In this document: one piece after another, positions 32,816 to 40,725 of the stretch
How the letters are laid out: the number at the start of each line of letters is the position of its first letter
Position numbering within the stretch: position 1 is the stretch's first letter
Assembly: GCF_900099965.1 (NCBI RefSeq)
Contig: NZ_FNDJ01000015.1
Coordinates: 124,001 to 188,000, forward strand
Source of the DNA: Nonomuraea jiangxiensis
GTDB lineage: Bacteria > Actinomycetota > Actinomycetes > Streptosporangiales > Streptosporangiaceae
Length of the DNA stretch: 64,000 bases
Direction of reading: 5' to 3'
The notes under the pieces: model-generated
Database searches by the model: none
Told to the model about the DNA's origin: nothing
Seen by the model: the letters and a program-made list of their open reading frames with translations, nothing else
Position numbers and translations under genes: made by a program

Positions 32816-34861
32816 TCAGCGCTCCGGCAGCGCGCGGGTGCGGGCCAGGAGGAGGGCGACGTCGTCCTCGGAGGAGTCCGCCACCATGGCCTCGATCACG
32901 CTGTCGCAGAGGTCGTCCAGCGGCAGCGAGACCGGGGACAGGGCGGCGGCGAGGCGGTCCATGCCCGCCTCCAGATCCGCCTCGCGGGTCTCGATCAGGC
33001 CGTCGGTGTAGAGGGCGATCAGGGTGCCCGCGGCGAGCTCCAGGTCCAGGGACTCGTAGGTGCCCGCGCCCAGGCCGATCGGCGTGCCGGGGGGCAGACG
33101 GGGAAAGGTGACCCCGCCGCCCGGGGCGACGAGCGCGGGCGGCGGGTGGCCTGCCGTGGCCAGGACGCAGTGCCGGGTGACCGGGTCGTAGAGCGCGTAC
33201 AGGCAGGTGGCTCCCATGGCGTCCAGGGCGATGCCCTCGGTGTCCGCCTCCTGCTCGCTCATGCGCGCCACGACGTTGTCGAGGTCGGCGAGCAGCTCGG
33301 CGGGCGGCAGGCCCAGGTTGGTGAGAGTGCGTACGGCGGTGCGCAGGCGGCCCATCGTGGCGGCGGCGTTGATGCCGTGCCCGGTCACGTCCCCGACGAC
33401 CAGGGCGAGCCGGCCGTCACGCAGCGGGATCGCGTCGTACCAGTCGCCGCCCACTCCCTCGTGGGTGCCGGCGGGGAGATAGCGGGAGGCCACCTCGACG
33501 GCGTCACCGCCGGTCAGGCGGCGCGGCAGCAGGTTGCGCTGCAGCGCGAGCGCGGCGGTGCGCTCACGGGTGTAGCGGAGCGCGTTGTCCAGGCTCAGCG
33601 CCGCCCGCGCGACGAACTCCTCGGCCAGATCGAGGTCGTCCAGGGTGAACGGCGTGGGGTTCTCGGTACGGATGAACACGGTGACGCCCAGGATGTCGCC
33701 CCGGGCCCGGAGCGGAACGATGATCAGCGTGTGGATGCCGGCATCGCGGATGGTCCTGGCCCGCTGGGGATCGTAGTCCACCCAGGTGCCGGGGGAGGCG
33801 TCCAGCACGGGCTCGAAATGGGACCTGCCCGAGGCCAGCACCCGGGTGAAGGGCGAGGTCGGAGGCACGTAGATGACCTCTCCCCGGGCCCAGGGGGATT
33901 CGGGGATGCCCGGGTGGATCGAGGCCGCGCCCGCGCGGCGGAACACGGGGATGCCCGCCTCCGTCACGGGCGGCCGCGACGGGACCTCGCTGTTCGGCAG
34001 CACCGATTCGTTCAGATCGACCGTGACGTAGTCGCCGAGGACCGGCACGGCCAGGTCCGCCAGCTCCTGCGCGGTCTGACTGACATCGAGGGTGGTGCCG
34101 ACCCGGGTGCTGACCTGGCGCAGCAGGGCCAGGCGCTCGCGTGCCGGGCTGTCGGTGATGTCCATGGCCAGCGAGCACACGCCCAGCGCCTGCCCGTCAC
34201 GGCCTTCGAGGCGGAACAGCGAGGTCGTCAGCGTACGCTCCGATCGCCCGTCCGCCGTGGTCCAGCGGGACTCGCGGTCGATGAGGGGGATGCCGTCGGC
34301 GAGCACCGCCCGCATCGCCCCCACCGCGAGCTCGGCCTCGGGCCCCGGCAGGAGCTCGGCCAGGGAACGGCCGACCTGGTAGTGGGGGAACACTCGTCGC
34401 AGGCGCTGGGCCATCTCGTTCAGCCAGACGCAGCGCAGGTCGGCGTCCCAGACGCCCACGGCCACGGGGGAGCGGCGGATGAGCGGCTCCAGCGCCGAGA
34501 TCGCTGCCACGCCCCCGCGGAACGGCGTCGCCGCGAGCAGCCAGGAGGTGGTGCCGTCGCGGATGCGCAGCCGGGAGCCCTCCAGCTGTGTCAGGATCGC
34601 GCGGCCGTCACGGTGGAGGACCGAGGTGAGGCCGGACCAGTGCTCCTGGTCGCCGAACCGGTGGGCCCAGGCCGCGATCCGCGCCGCGCGGTCGTGCGTG
34701 GTCAGGAGTGCCGCGCCGGAGCGGCCGATGACGTCGGCGGCACGGTATCCGAGAAGATCTTCCGCGGCTCGGCTCCACCCGATCACGGTGCCCGTGTCGT
34801 CGATCACGGCGATCGCCGCATGTGTCTCTTCCGCCCCGCCACCCGCCGTGGTGAGAGGCAT
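32816..34861 (-). CDS. PAS-GAF-PP2C serine phosphatase (RsbU/SpoIIE-type)
   Basis: About 681 residues from MPLTTAGGGAEE; upstream starts up to 34930 remain possible. Domain order: PAS (IAVIDDTGTVIGWSRAAEDL), a second PAS (VAVGVWDADLRCVWLNEMAQ), GAF-like (ERLALLRQVSTRVGTTLDVS to FVARAALSLDNALRYTRERT), then the PP2C core with GVGGDWYDAIPLRDGRLALV, VGDVTGHGINAAATMGRLR, LATAGHPPPALVA, LIALYTDGLIETRE and SSEDDVALLLARTR (metal aspartates). It should dephosphorylate an anti-anti-sigma protein, most likely the STAS protein encoded immediately upstream. Confidence 0.92.
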   Translation of the reverse strand: MPLTTAGGGAEETHAAIAVIDDTGTVIGWSRAAEDLLGYRAADVIGRSGAALLTTHDRAARIAAWAHRFGDQEHWSGLTSVLHRDGRAILTQLEGSRLRIRDGTTSWLLAATPFRGGVAAISALEPLIRRSPVAVGVWDADLRCVWLNEMAQRLRRVFPHYQVGRSLAELLPGPEAELAVGAMRAVLADGIPLIDRESRWTTADGRSERTLTTSLFRLEGRDGQALGVCSLAMDITDSPARERLALLRQVSTRVGTTLDVSQTAQELADLAVPVLGDYVTVDLNESVLPNSEVPSRPPVTEAGIPVFRRAGAASIHPGIPESPWARGEVIYVPPTSPFTRVLASGRSHFEPVLDASPGTWVDYDPQRARTIRDAGIHTLIIVPLRARGDILGVTVFIRTENPTPFTLDDLDLAEEFVARAALSLDNALRYTRERTAALALQRNLLPRRLTGGDAVEVASRYLPAGTHEGVGGDWYDAIPLRDGRLALVVGDVTGHGINAAATMGRLRTAVRTLTNLGLPPAELLADLDNVVARMSEQEADTEGIALDAMGATCLYALYDPVTRHCVLATAGHPPPALVAPGGGVTFPRLPPGTPIGLGAGTYESLDLELAAGTLIALYTDGLIETREADLEAGMDRLAAALSPVSLPLDDLCDSVIEAMVADSSEDDVALLLARTRALPER

Positions 34862-34961
34862 CTGCACAGTCAACCATACCGCCGAGGCCGCCCGAAGCCC
34901 TGTCCGCCCCCTGACCTGCGGGGACATCACCCGCTCCGGACGGGGACGGCCCCGCGGGCGG

Positions 34962-35300
34962 TCAGCCGCAGGCCTGCCGCAGGTCGGCGTACGGCGGGAA
35001 ACTGTCGACGAGCCCGGCCATCGTGAGCAGCCGGGCCAGCTGGCCGTGCACGCCGACCAGGCGCAGGTAACCGCCCTGGCGTTCGGCCTCGCGCTGGGCG
35101 TGGATCAGGGCGGTCAGCCCGCTGCAGTCGCAGAACTCCAGCCCGCTGGCATCAATGATGATCTTGGAGTGGTGACGTTGCAGCAGGTCGGCACAGGCGT
35201 CCCCGAGGGTGACCTCGGTGCTGAGGTCGAGTTCGCCCTCCAGGCGGAGGATGTCGCAGCGGCCTGGACCGTCGCTGACGTGCAGCTGGAGCCGGACCAT
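34962..35300 (-). CDS. STAS anti-sigma factor antagonist (RsbV/SpoIIAA-like)
   Basis: 112 residues. Full STAS domain: CDILRLEGELDLSTEVTLGD, then KIIIDASGLEFCDCSGLTAL with the phosphorylatable Ser60 in DCSGL, and GGYLRLVGVHGQLARLLTMA. It precedes the PP2C gene on the same strand (about 100-base gap), forming a phosphatase-antagonist pair. The third partner, an RsbW-type serine kinase/anti-sigma, is not in the window. Confidence 0.93.
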   Translation of the reverse strand: MVRLQLHVSDGPGRCDILRLEGELDLSTEVTLGDACADLLQRHHSKIIIDASGLEFCDCSGLTALIHAQREAERQGGYLRLVGVHGQLARLLTMAGLVDSFPPYADLRQACG

Positions 35301-35515
35301 GAGCTTGCCTTCCGGGCTGATTGGCGATGGGCGTCGGGTACAAATCCCCGCCTGAGCGGAGGAACCCCCACATCACATCACCATTTTACCGTTAGAGGTC
35401 CTGGCAGACACCGAACTCTCCCGGACCGGTGACGGTTTCCATTGTCCCCACCGGGCACCGCCCCGGCCCACCGGCGGCCGGGCGGCGGGCACCCCCGAAG
35501 AAGGCCCCGCCGCCT

Positions 35516-36376
35516 CTAGCGGAAGGCGGCGACGTGGCGCCGGGCCCAGTCGGCGAAGGTACGCGGCGCGCGGCCGAGCACCTTCGCCACGTCGGGGCTG
35601 ATCCGCAGCTCGGCGGGGGTGGGCTCGCCGATGATGGCCAGGGTGGTCTCCACCACGGGCTCCGGCATGAACTGCGACATCTGCGCGCGAGCCTCCTCGC
35701 GGGTCTGCTCGACGAACCGGATCGGCTCCCCGAGCGCCTCTCCGATCGCCTGGGCCCGCTGCCGGGGCGTGACGAGGGCGGGCCCGGTCAGCTCGTAGAC
35801 CTGCCCCGTGTGCCCGCTCTCGCGCAGGGTCGCGGCGGCGACCTCGGCGATGTCGGCCGGATCGATGAACGGCAGGCCGACGTCGCCGAACGGGGCCGCC
35901 ACGGTCCGCCGGGCACGGATCGACTCGGCCCAGGCGTAGGCGTTGGTGTCGAAGCCGCCGGGCCGCAGGATCGTCCAGTCCAGGCCCGACCGCCGGACCG
36001 CGTCCTCGAGGGAGCCACCCATGCTGCCGTGGGAGGAGGAGTCGGGGCGGGTCGCGACTCCCTGGGAGGACAGCAGCACGACCCGTGCCACTCCGCCGGC
36101 CTGTGCGTCCTTGAGGAGCTCACTCACGACGCCGGCGACGTCGCCGACGGCTGACATGAGGTTCCCCGAGATCAGCAGGAACAGGGCGGTGGCGCCGTCC
36201 AGGGCGGGCCGCAGGCTCGCCGGGTCGGCCAGGTCGGCGGCGACGGCCCGCACTCCCCGCGGCACGTCGGATTCGGTGATCTTCCGCGACACGGCCGTCA
36301 CCGGCTCGCCCGCCTCGGCCAGCGACCGCACCAGCGTCCGCCCCACGTTCCCGGTGGCACCCGTTACAACGATCAT
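35516..36376 (-). CDS. NmrA-like NAD(P)H-binding protein
   Basis: 286 residues. Rossmann start MIVVTGATGNVGRTLVRSLA (GxxGxxG), VARVVLLSSQGVATRP, WTILRPGGFDTNA and a late INxxxxAEVAAATL-type region (IDPADIAEVAAATLRESGH). Atypical short-chain reductase group (NmrA/QOR2/SDR_a5): many members use NADPH as redox sensor or reduce quinones. A good AAGGAGATCGAC ribosome site precedes the ATG. An inverted repeat sits directly upstream, suggesting control by a redox-type repressor. Confidence 0.9.
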   Translation of the reverse strand: MIVVTGATGNVGRTLVRSLAEAGEPVTAVSRKITESDVPRGVRAVAADLADPASLRPALDGATALFLLISGNLMSAVGDVAGVVSELLKDAQAGGVARVVLLSSQGVATRPDSSSHGSMGGSLEDAVRRSGLDWTILRPGGFDTNAYAWAESIRARRTVAAPFGDVGLPFIDPADIAEVAAATLRESGHTGQVYELTGPALVTPRQRAQAIGEALGEPIRFVEQTREEARAQMSQFMPEPVVETTLAIIGEPTPAELRISPDVAKVLGRAPRTFADWARRHVAAFR

Positions 36377-36391
36377 GTCGATCTCCTTATT

Positions 36392-36411
36392 AGTTAGTTG
36401 GCTGACTCACT
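36392..36411. promoter_or_regulatory. Imperfect dyad before the NmrA-like gene
   Basis: AGTTAGT-TGGCTG-ACTCACT: 7-bp arms with one mismatch and a 6-bp spacer, 16-35 bases upstream of the start codon. The form resembles sites of HxlR- or TetR-type repressors of NmrA genes. Inferred. Confidence 0.4.
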
Positions 36412-36536
36412 CGAACGGTAGCACAGTGCCCCCGCTCAGGAGCAGTCCGGGTTCGGGCGGCGCCCGGTCACGTGATCGCCCGGAGGGACCGGTGAGGGTC
36501 ACAACCCGGGCGATCAGCCGGACAGGGCGGTGGGCG

Positions 36537-37091
36537 TCACGGTTTCCAGGCCGGGTCCCGGCCGATGAGCCCGAGGAACCGGTCGAACGCGGGGGCGTCG
36601 TCGGCCACCTTCACCTCCTCGCCGAACGCGCCGCGCTGTCGGCCTGTCGGGGCCATCCGGGCGGCGAAGTCCAGCAGCGTGGCCGCCGTCGTCTCCTCCA
36701 CCGCGTACGGCCTGCCGAGGGCCCGCGACAGGTCCCAGCCGTGCGCGGCCAGGTCGGTCAGCGCCATGTGGGCGAGCAGGGGCTTGGGCATGCCGCCCAT
36801 GGCCTTGCTGGTGCCCACCCAGGACTCCGGGCGTTCCCAGGCGGCCATCATCCGCTCGACCCGGTCGGGGAAGTCGCCGGTGTACTCCTTCGGCGGGAGG
36901 AACTCACCGTCGCCGGAGACGGACTCGAACTGGGACGCGGCCCACTCCAGATGGTTGATCAGCGCCTTGACGTCGTATTCACGGCAGGGGGTGGCGAGGG
37001 CGAGCTCGTCGTCGCGCACGCTCTTGACGAGGTCGGACGTGCGGTCGGCCGTGGTCCGGAGCATGGTCAGCATCTCTTCCATGACCGACAC
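36537..37091 (-). CDS. TIGR03086-family DinB/maleylpyruvate isomerase-like protein
   Basis: 184 residues. Mycothiol-dependent/DinB four-helix bundle: a proximal TPCREYDVKALINHLEWAA (the usual first metal His sits in NHL), then MALTDLAAHGWDLSRALGRP with the conserved A-H-x-W-D-L signature of the TIGR03086 group. These proteins bind a divalent metal and may use mycothiol as cofactor; substrate unknown. Stand-alone gene. Confidence 0.87.
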   Translation of the reverse strand: MSVMEEMLTMLRTTADRTSDLVKSVRDDELALATPCREYDVKALINHLEWAASQFESVSGDGEFLPPKEYTGDFPDRVERMMAAWERPESWVGTSKAMGGMPKPLLAHMALTDLAAHGWDLSRALGRPYAVEETTAATLLDFAARMAPTGRQRGAFGEEVKVADDAPAFDRFLGLIGRDPAWKP

Positions 37092-37145
37092 CCTGCCAGT
37101 GCCGCGATCACTGCGCGAGCGCCGCCGCGCGGTCAGGGTGGGGGA

Positions 37146-37745
37146 TCATCGCCCCAGAGCGTTGGTGAGCTGGCGGTCGAGGATGCGCTGGGCCCGTTCG
37201 GGGGAGAGGTGGCCGAGCAGCAGGTCGGAGGCCAGGCCGTCGACCAGGGCGAGCAGCGTGTCCGCGGCCAGCTCGGCCTCTTCGCCGCTAGATTCCCCCG
37301 CCGCCGGGGCCGCCCGGCCCAGCAGGTCGGCCACCGCCGCCGTGAGCTGGGCGCGGCCCTGGCGGTAGCGGTCGGCCAGGGCCGGGTCGTTGAGCGCCCG
37401 GATGAACACCGCGATGCCCACCAGCGTCTCCGCCCGGCTCTCCGGGTCGGCCGGCAGCAGGGCCGTCAGCAGGGCGCGCAGCGCGGCCGGTGGCGTCACC
37501 GGCTCCGGCACCGCGGCCACGCCGCGCCGGATCCGCTCGTCGAGCCGCCGGCGCAGGTGGCTCGTGGCGTGCACGACCAGCTCGTCCTTGCTCGCGAAGT
37601 AGTGCTGCACCAGCCCGATCGACACGCCCGCCGCGGCCGCGACCTCCCGCATGCTGACGGCCTCCAGCCCGCGCTCGGCGGCGATCCGCCACAGCGCCTC
37701 GCTGATCTGGTTGCGCCGCTGCTCGTGATCGACCTGCTTCGGCAT
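37146..37745 (-). CDS. TetR-family regulator (BetI-like)
   Basis: 199 residues from MPKQVDHEQRRNQISEAL. HTH: EALWRIAAERGLEAVSMREV, AAAAGVSIGLVQHYFASKDE, which matches the BetI-type subgroup. C-terminal TetR_C_6-like helices with TLLALVDGLASDLLLGHLSP. Divergent from the alpha/beta hydrolase at 37799 with only 53 bases between starts; the AT-rich TACATTCATATTGTA (37771-37785), an imperfect dyad with TACA/TGTA ends, is the probable shared operator. Confidence 0.9.
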   Translation of the reverse strand: MPKQVDHEQRRNQISEALWRIAAERGLEAVSMREVAAAAGVSIGLVQHYFASKDELVVHATSHLRRRLDERIRRGVAAVPEPVTPPAALRALLTALLPADPESRAETLVGIAVFIRALNDPALADRYRQGRAQLTAAVADLLGRAAPAAGESSGEEAELAADTLLALVDGLASDLLLGHLSPERAQRILDRQLTNALGR

Positions 37746-37798
37746 CCGCCCTCCGCCCGAATTTTTGCCATACATTCATATTGTAAAGGAGGCGTGTG

Positions 37799-38689
37799 AT
37801 GACACGGGCGAGGATCGGCCGGTTCACGACACCGGCGGCGCAGGAGGAGTACGGGAAGGTCTACACGGCGGGAATGGCGGCCCTGCCGCCCCCCGCCCGG
37901 ACCTGCGACGTGGACACCGGGTTCGGGCGGGTCCGGGTCTACGGGTTCGGCGAGGACGGCGACCGGCCGCCGATCGTGCTGCTGCACGGCAGGGCCGCCA
38001 CCAGCGTCATGTGGCTGCCCAACCTCGCGGCCCTGGCCGAGCGCCGCCGCGTGTACGCCGTGGACCTGCTGGGCGAGGGCGGCCTGAGTGTGCAGACCGC
38101 GCCCATCCGGCACGCCGGCGACCAGGCCGCCTGGCTGGACACGGTGCTGGAGCGGCTCGGCATCGGCGCCGCGCACCTCGTGGGCGTGTCGATCGGCGGC
38201 TGGCTGGCGTGCAACCAGGCGGTACGCGCCGCCGCCCGGGTGGCCTCGATCACCCTGCTCGAACCGGCCGCCACGCTGGCCAGGCTCCCGCTCGCCGTGC
38301 TTCTGCGGACGATCCCGGTCGCGCTGCCGGTCATCGCGGAGCGGGCGCTGCCCGGGTTCCTGCGCTGGACGAACAGCGGCGATTCGTACGACGAGGACGA
38401 CCCGGTGGCGAAAGTGATCGAGGCGAACCTGCGCCTCTACCGGACCGCCCTCCCGCCGCCCGCCCGCTTCACGGACGGGCAACTGCGGTCCATCGCGGTC
38501 CCCGCCCTGGTCGTCATCGGCGGGCGGAGCGTGATGCACGATCCGGGGGAGGCGTACGAGCGGGCCCGCGCGTTCATCCCCGGCGTCCAGGCCGAGCTCT
38601 GGCCGCACGCCACGCACGCCCTCGCGGGTCAGTGCGCCGCCGAGGTGAACGCCCGGATCCTGCGCTTCCTCGACGAACAGGACGGATGA
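37799..38689 (+). CDS. Alpha/beta hydrolase
   Basis: 296 residues; the ATG at 37799 has GGAGG six bases upstream, better placed than the GTG at 37796. Fold markers: IVLLHGRAATSVMWLPNLAA (oxyanion loop), YAVDLLGEGG, nucleophile elbow VGVSIGGWLA (G-V-S-I-G), an acidic strand LVVIGGRSVMHDP and a closing His in WPHATHAL. Canonical Ser-Asp-His hydrolase. Expression should respond to the ligand of the divergent TetR protein. Substrate unknown. Confidence 0.88.
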   Translation: MTRARIGRFTTPAAQEEYGKVYTAGMAALPPPARTCDVDTGFGRVRVYGFGEDGDRPPIVLLHGRAATSVMWLPNLAALAERRRVYAVDLLGEGGLSVQTAPIRHAGDQAAWLDTVLERLGIGAAHLVGVSIGGWLACNQAVRAAARVASITLLEPAATLARLPLAVLLRTIPVALPVIAERALPGFLRWTNSGDSYDEDDPVAKVIEANLRLYRTALPPPARFTDGQLRSIAVPALVVIGGRSVMHDPGEAYERARAFIPGVQAELWPHATHALAGQCAAEVNARILRFLDEQDG

Positions 38690-38837
38690 CCACGGCGAGG
38701 CCGCATCACAAATCCCCGCAAATGGCAGGAAACGGTCATCGAACGGCACATTGCTGGCCGCTCGCGGGCCGATTCGGCGGGCCTGTTCGTCGCACGCTGG
38801 AAACGCCGGCAGATCTCCGATACCGAAGGGTGCGAGA

Positions 38838-39482
38838 ATGGCGAAAATGGCTTTTTCGGCTGCCCGCAACGCGGCAAAGTGGCCGCCGCGCTGGCGGGAA
38901 TTCGTTAATCACGCGGGCGGCAAGGTCGCCCACATCAAGTTGCGCTCCGACGAACCCGGAATCCGCGGCCTGTTCCGCTATAGACCGGACACGGCAGAGC
39001 CGCTGAACCTGCTCTCGGAAGTGCTCCTCCGCGGCGACGGCACGCTGGGCCGGGGGGAGCGCGAGCTGATCGCGGCCTACGTGTCCTCGCTCAACCGCTG
39101 CCGGTTCTGCTACCACACGCATGCCGCCTTCGCCGCCATCAGGGTGCCCGGCGGCATGGAGCTCATCGACCAGGTACGCGCCGACCTCCCGAACGCGCCC
39201 GTCCCGGCCAAGCTCAAGGCGCTGCTGGAGATCGCGGCGGCCGTGCAGCGCGGCGGCCAGGAGGTCACCGGCGAGCACGTGGCGGCGGCCCGGCGCGAGG
39301 GGGCGACGGACGAGGAGATCCATGACACGGTGCTGATCGCGGCTGCGTTCTGCATGTACAACCGGTACGTGGACGGCCTGGCCACGCTCGCCTGCGACGA
39401 CCCCGAGCACTACGCCGAGCGGGCCCGGCTGACCGGGGGATATGTGGCGACATGGAAGGAGGCGCTGGACGAGGCCTGCTGA
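38838..39482 (+). CDS. CMD-family peroxidase-related protein, copy A
   Basis: 214 residues. Carboxymuconolactone-decarboxylase/AhpD fold of the 'uncharacterised peroxidase-related' type. It has AEPLNLLSEVLLRGDGTLGR, the redox pair in NRCRFCYHTHAAF (C-x-x-C with nearby His), and the long helix DTVLIAAAFCMYNRYVDGLA. Compared with copy B (40129) it has an extra basic N-terminus (MAKMAFSAARNAAKWPPRWR). Too long and with the wrong motif for PcaC. Converges with the SnoaL-like gene. Confidence 0.87.
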   Translation: MAKMAFSAARNAAKWPPRWREFVNHAGGKVAHIKLRSDEPGIRGLFRYRPDTAEPLNLLSEVLLRGDGTLGRGERELIAAYVSSLNRCRFCYHTHAAFAAIRVPGGMELIDQVRADLPNAPVPAKLKALLEIAAAVQRGGQEVTGEHVAAARREGATDEEIHDTVLIAAAFCMYNRYVDGLATLACDDPEHYAERARLTGGYVATWKEALDEAC

Positions 39483-39497
39483 GCCGCGCTGAAGATC

Positions 39498-39520
39498 ACG
39501 GGGCCGCCGCCGGGCCCCGT
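39498..39520. terminator. Hairpin between CMD copy A and the SnoaL-like gene
   Basis: ACGGGGCC (39498-39505) pairs with GGCCCCGT (39513-39520); lies between two convergent stop codons (39482 and 39540). Short loop, no U-run. Confidence 0.5.
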
Positions 39521-39539
39521 CCGGCGCCCACGCCGCCCG

Positions 39540-39932
39540 TCAGGCGAAGAACTCGTCCACGGAGTAGGGGTCGTACGGGAAGCTGGAGCGCTCGCTGATC
39601 TTGCCGTCGCTCAGCACGAAGAGCTGGAGGCCGTGGTCGTCGAGGGTGCGGCCGTCGCGCTCACCGTGGATCGACAGGATCGCGGCCACCCGGTCCGAGC
39701 CGACCAGGTAGTCCTGCGGTTCCAGTCGCAGGGTGCTCGTGGTGGCCTGGGCCAACTGTGAGAGGTAGCCGAGGACCTCCTCCTTGCCGCGGTAGTCCCG
39801 GGCCATCGGGCCGCGGCCGGGAACGTGGAAGACCACGTCCTCGGTGAGGAGGTTTCGGAGAACGTCCATGTCGCCCTTGGCGAGGGCGTCGTAGAAACCG
39901 CTGGCGACAGTGATCTGGGGATTTTCGGTCAT
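39540..39932 (-). CDS. SnoaL-like/NTF2-fold protein
   Basis: 130 residues from MTENPQITVASGFYDALAKG. NTF2/SnoaL cone fold: DMDVLRNLLTEDVVFHVPGR, YRGKEEVLGYLSQLAQATTS, then ILSIHGERDGRTLDDHGLQL and a C-terminal PYDPYSVDEFF. Family members are ketosteroid-isomerase-like or polyketide cyclases, but many stand-alone versions have unknown roles. It lies between the two CMD copies on the opposite strand. The 196-base gap to copy B contains only a possible 8-codon frame. Confidence 0.86.
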   Translation of the reverse strand: MTENPQITVASGFYDALAKGDMDVLRNLLTEDVVFHVPGRGPMARDYRGKEEVLGYLSQLAQATTSTLRLEPQDYLVGSDRVAAILSIHGERDGRTLDDHGLQLFVLSDGKISERSSFPYDPYSVDEFFA

Positions 39933-40128
39933 GGATACCGTCCAGTCGCAGACAGGGCTTATAGGACCGATCGCGACCCTACGCGGCGTAGATCCGCGAA
40001 ACAAGGAGGTGGCTTGCGGTAAATGTCGGAAATATGGAATGGGTGGGGAGGGCGTTGACAGGTGAAGAGCGGCGACCCGATCATGCAGGAGGTTGGCTGG
40101 CTGCGATAACTGGAAATGAGGCCCTTTT

Positions 40129-40725
40129 ATGCCCCACGTCAGCATCGATTCAGGTGAGCCCGGAATTCGCGGCCTCTTCGCCTTTCGCCCTGAGACCGCC
40201 GGGCCGCTGAACGCCCTGGCCGAGGTGCTGCTCCGCGGGGACAACACCCTGACGCGCGGCGAGCGGGAGCTGATCGCCGCCTACGTGTCGGGACTCAACG
40301 AGTGCCGCTACTGCACCGCCTCGCACGCCGCGTTCGCCGCCGCCCAGCTGCCCGAGGGCATGCACCTGGTCGACCGGGTCCGTGCCGACGTGGGCAGCGC
40401 GGAGATCTCGCCGAAGCTCAAGGCGTTGCTGGCGATCGCGGCCGCGGTCCAGAAAGGCGGCCGCGAGGTCACCGGCGACCTGGTCGACGCCGCCAAGGCG
40501 GAGGGGGCCACCGAGCGGGAGGTCCACGACACGGTGCTGATCGCGGCGGCGTTCTGCATGTTCAACCGGTACGTGGACGGCCTGGCCACGTACGCGCCCG
40601 ACGACCCGGCCGTCTACGCCGCGGCGGCCGAGCGCATCGTGAAGCACGGCTACGGCTACCCCGCCCCCGCGGTCGCCCCCGCCGTCGCCGTCGCCGTCGC
40701 GGAGCAGGCGGGACAGCCCGGGTGA
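40129..40725 (+). CDS. CMD-family peroxidase-related protein, copy B
   Basis: 198 residues. Paralogue of the gene at 38838: shared EPGIRGLF, RGD-NTLTRGERELIAAYVSG and DTVLIAAAFCMFNRYVDGLA, and a 60-base stretch near 40530-40590 nearly identical in DNA to copy A. Redox pair in NECRYCTASHAAF. A proline/alanine/valine tail (PAPAVAPAVAVAVAEQ) is specific to this copy. Its stop overlaps the GTG of the FAD oxidoreductase (GTGA), so the two proteins are probably made and act together. Confidence 0.88.
   Translation: MPHVSIDSGEPGIRGLFAFRPETAGPLNALAEVLLRGDNTLTRGERELIAAYVSGLNECRYCTASHAAFAAAQLPEGMHLVDRVRADVGSAEISPKLKALLAIAAAVQKGGREVTGDLVDAAKAEGATEREVHDTVLIAAAFCMFNRYVDGLATYAPDDPAVYAAAAERIVKHGYGYPAPAVAPAVAVAVAEQAGQPG

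Noticed and set aside
38690..39006. Frame starting MTTARPHHKSPQ before CMD copy A
   Set aside because: It continues through copy A out of frame and has Arg/Trp-rich shadow composition.
40083..40109. 8-codon frame (MQEVGWLR) before CMD copy B, as a tiny RiPP precursor
   Set aside because: No P450 or other peptide-modifying enzyme nearby and no clear ribosome site; short frames arise by chance.
20270..40725. The three CMD-family genes as the missing pcaC
   Set aside because: They are 153-214 residues with CxxC redox motifs and lie far from the pca operon; PcaC is ~130 residues without that pair.
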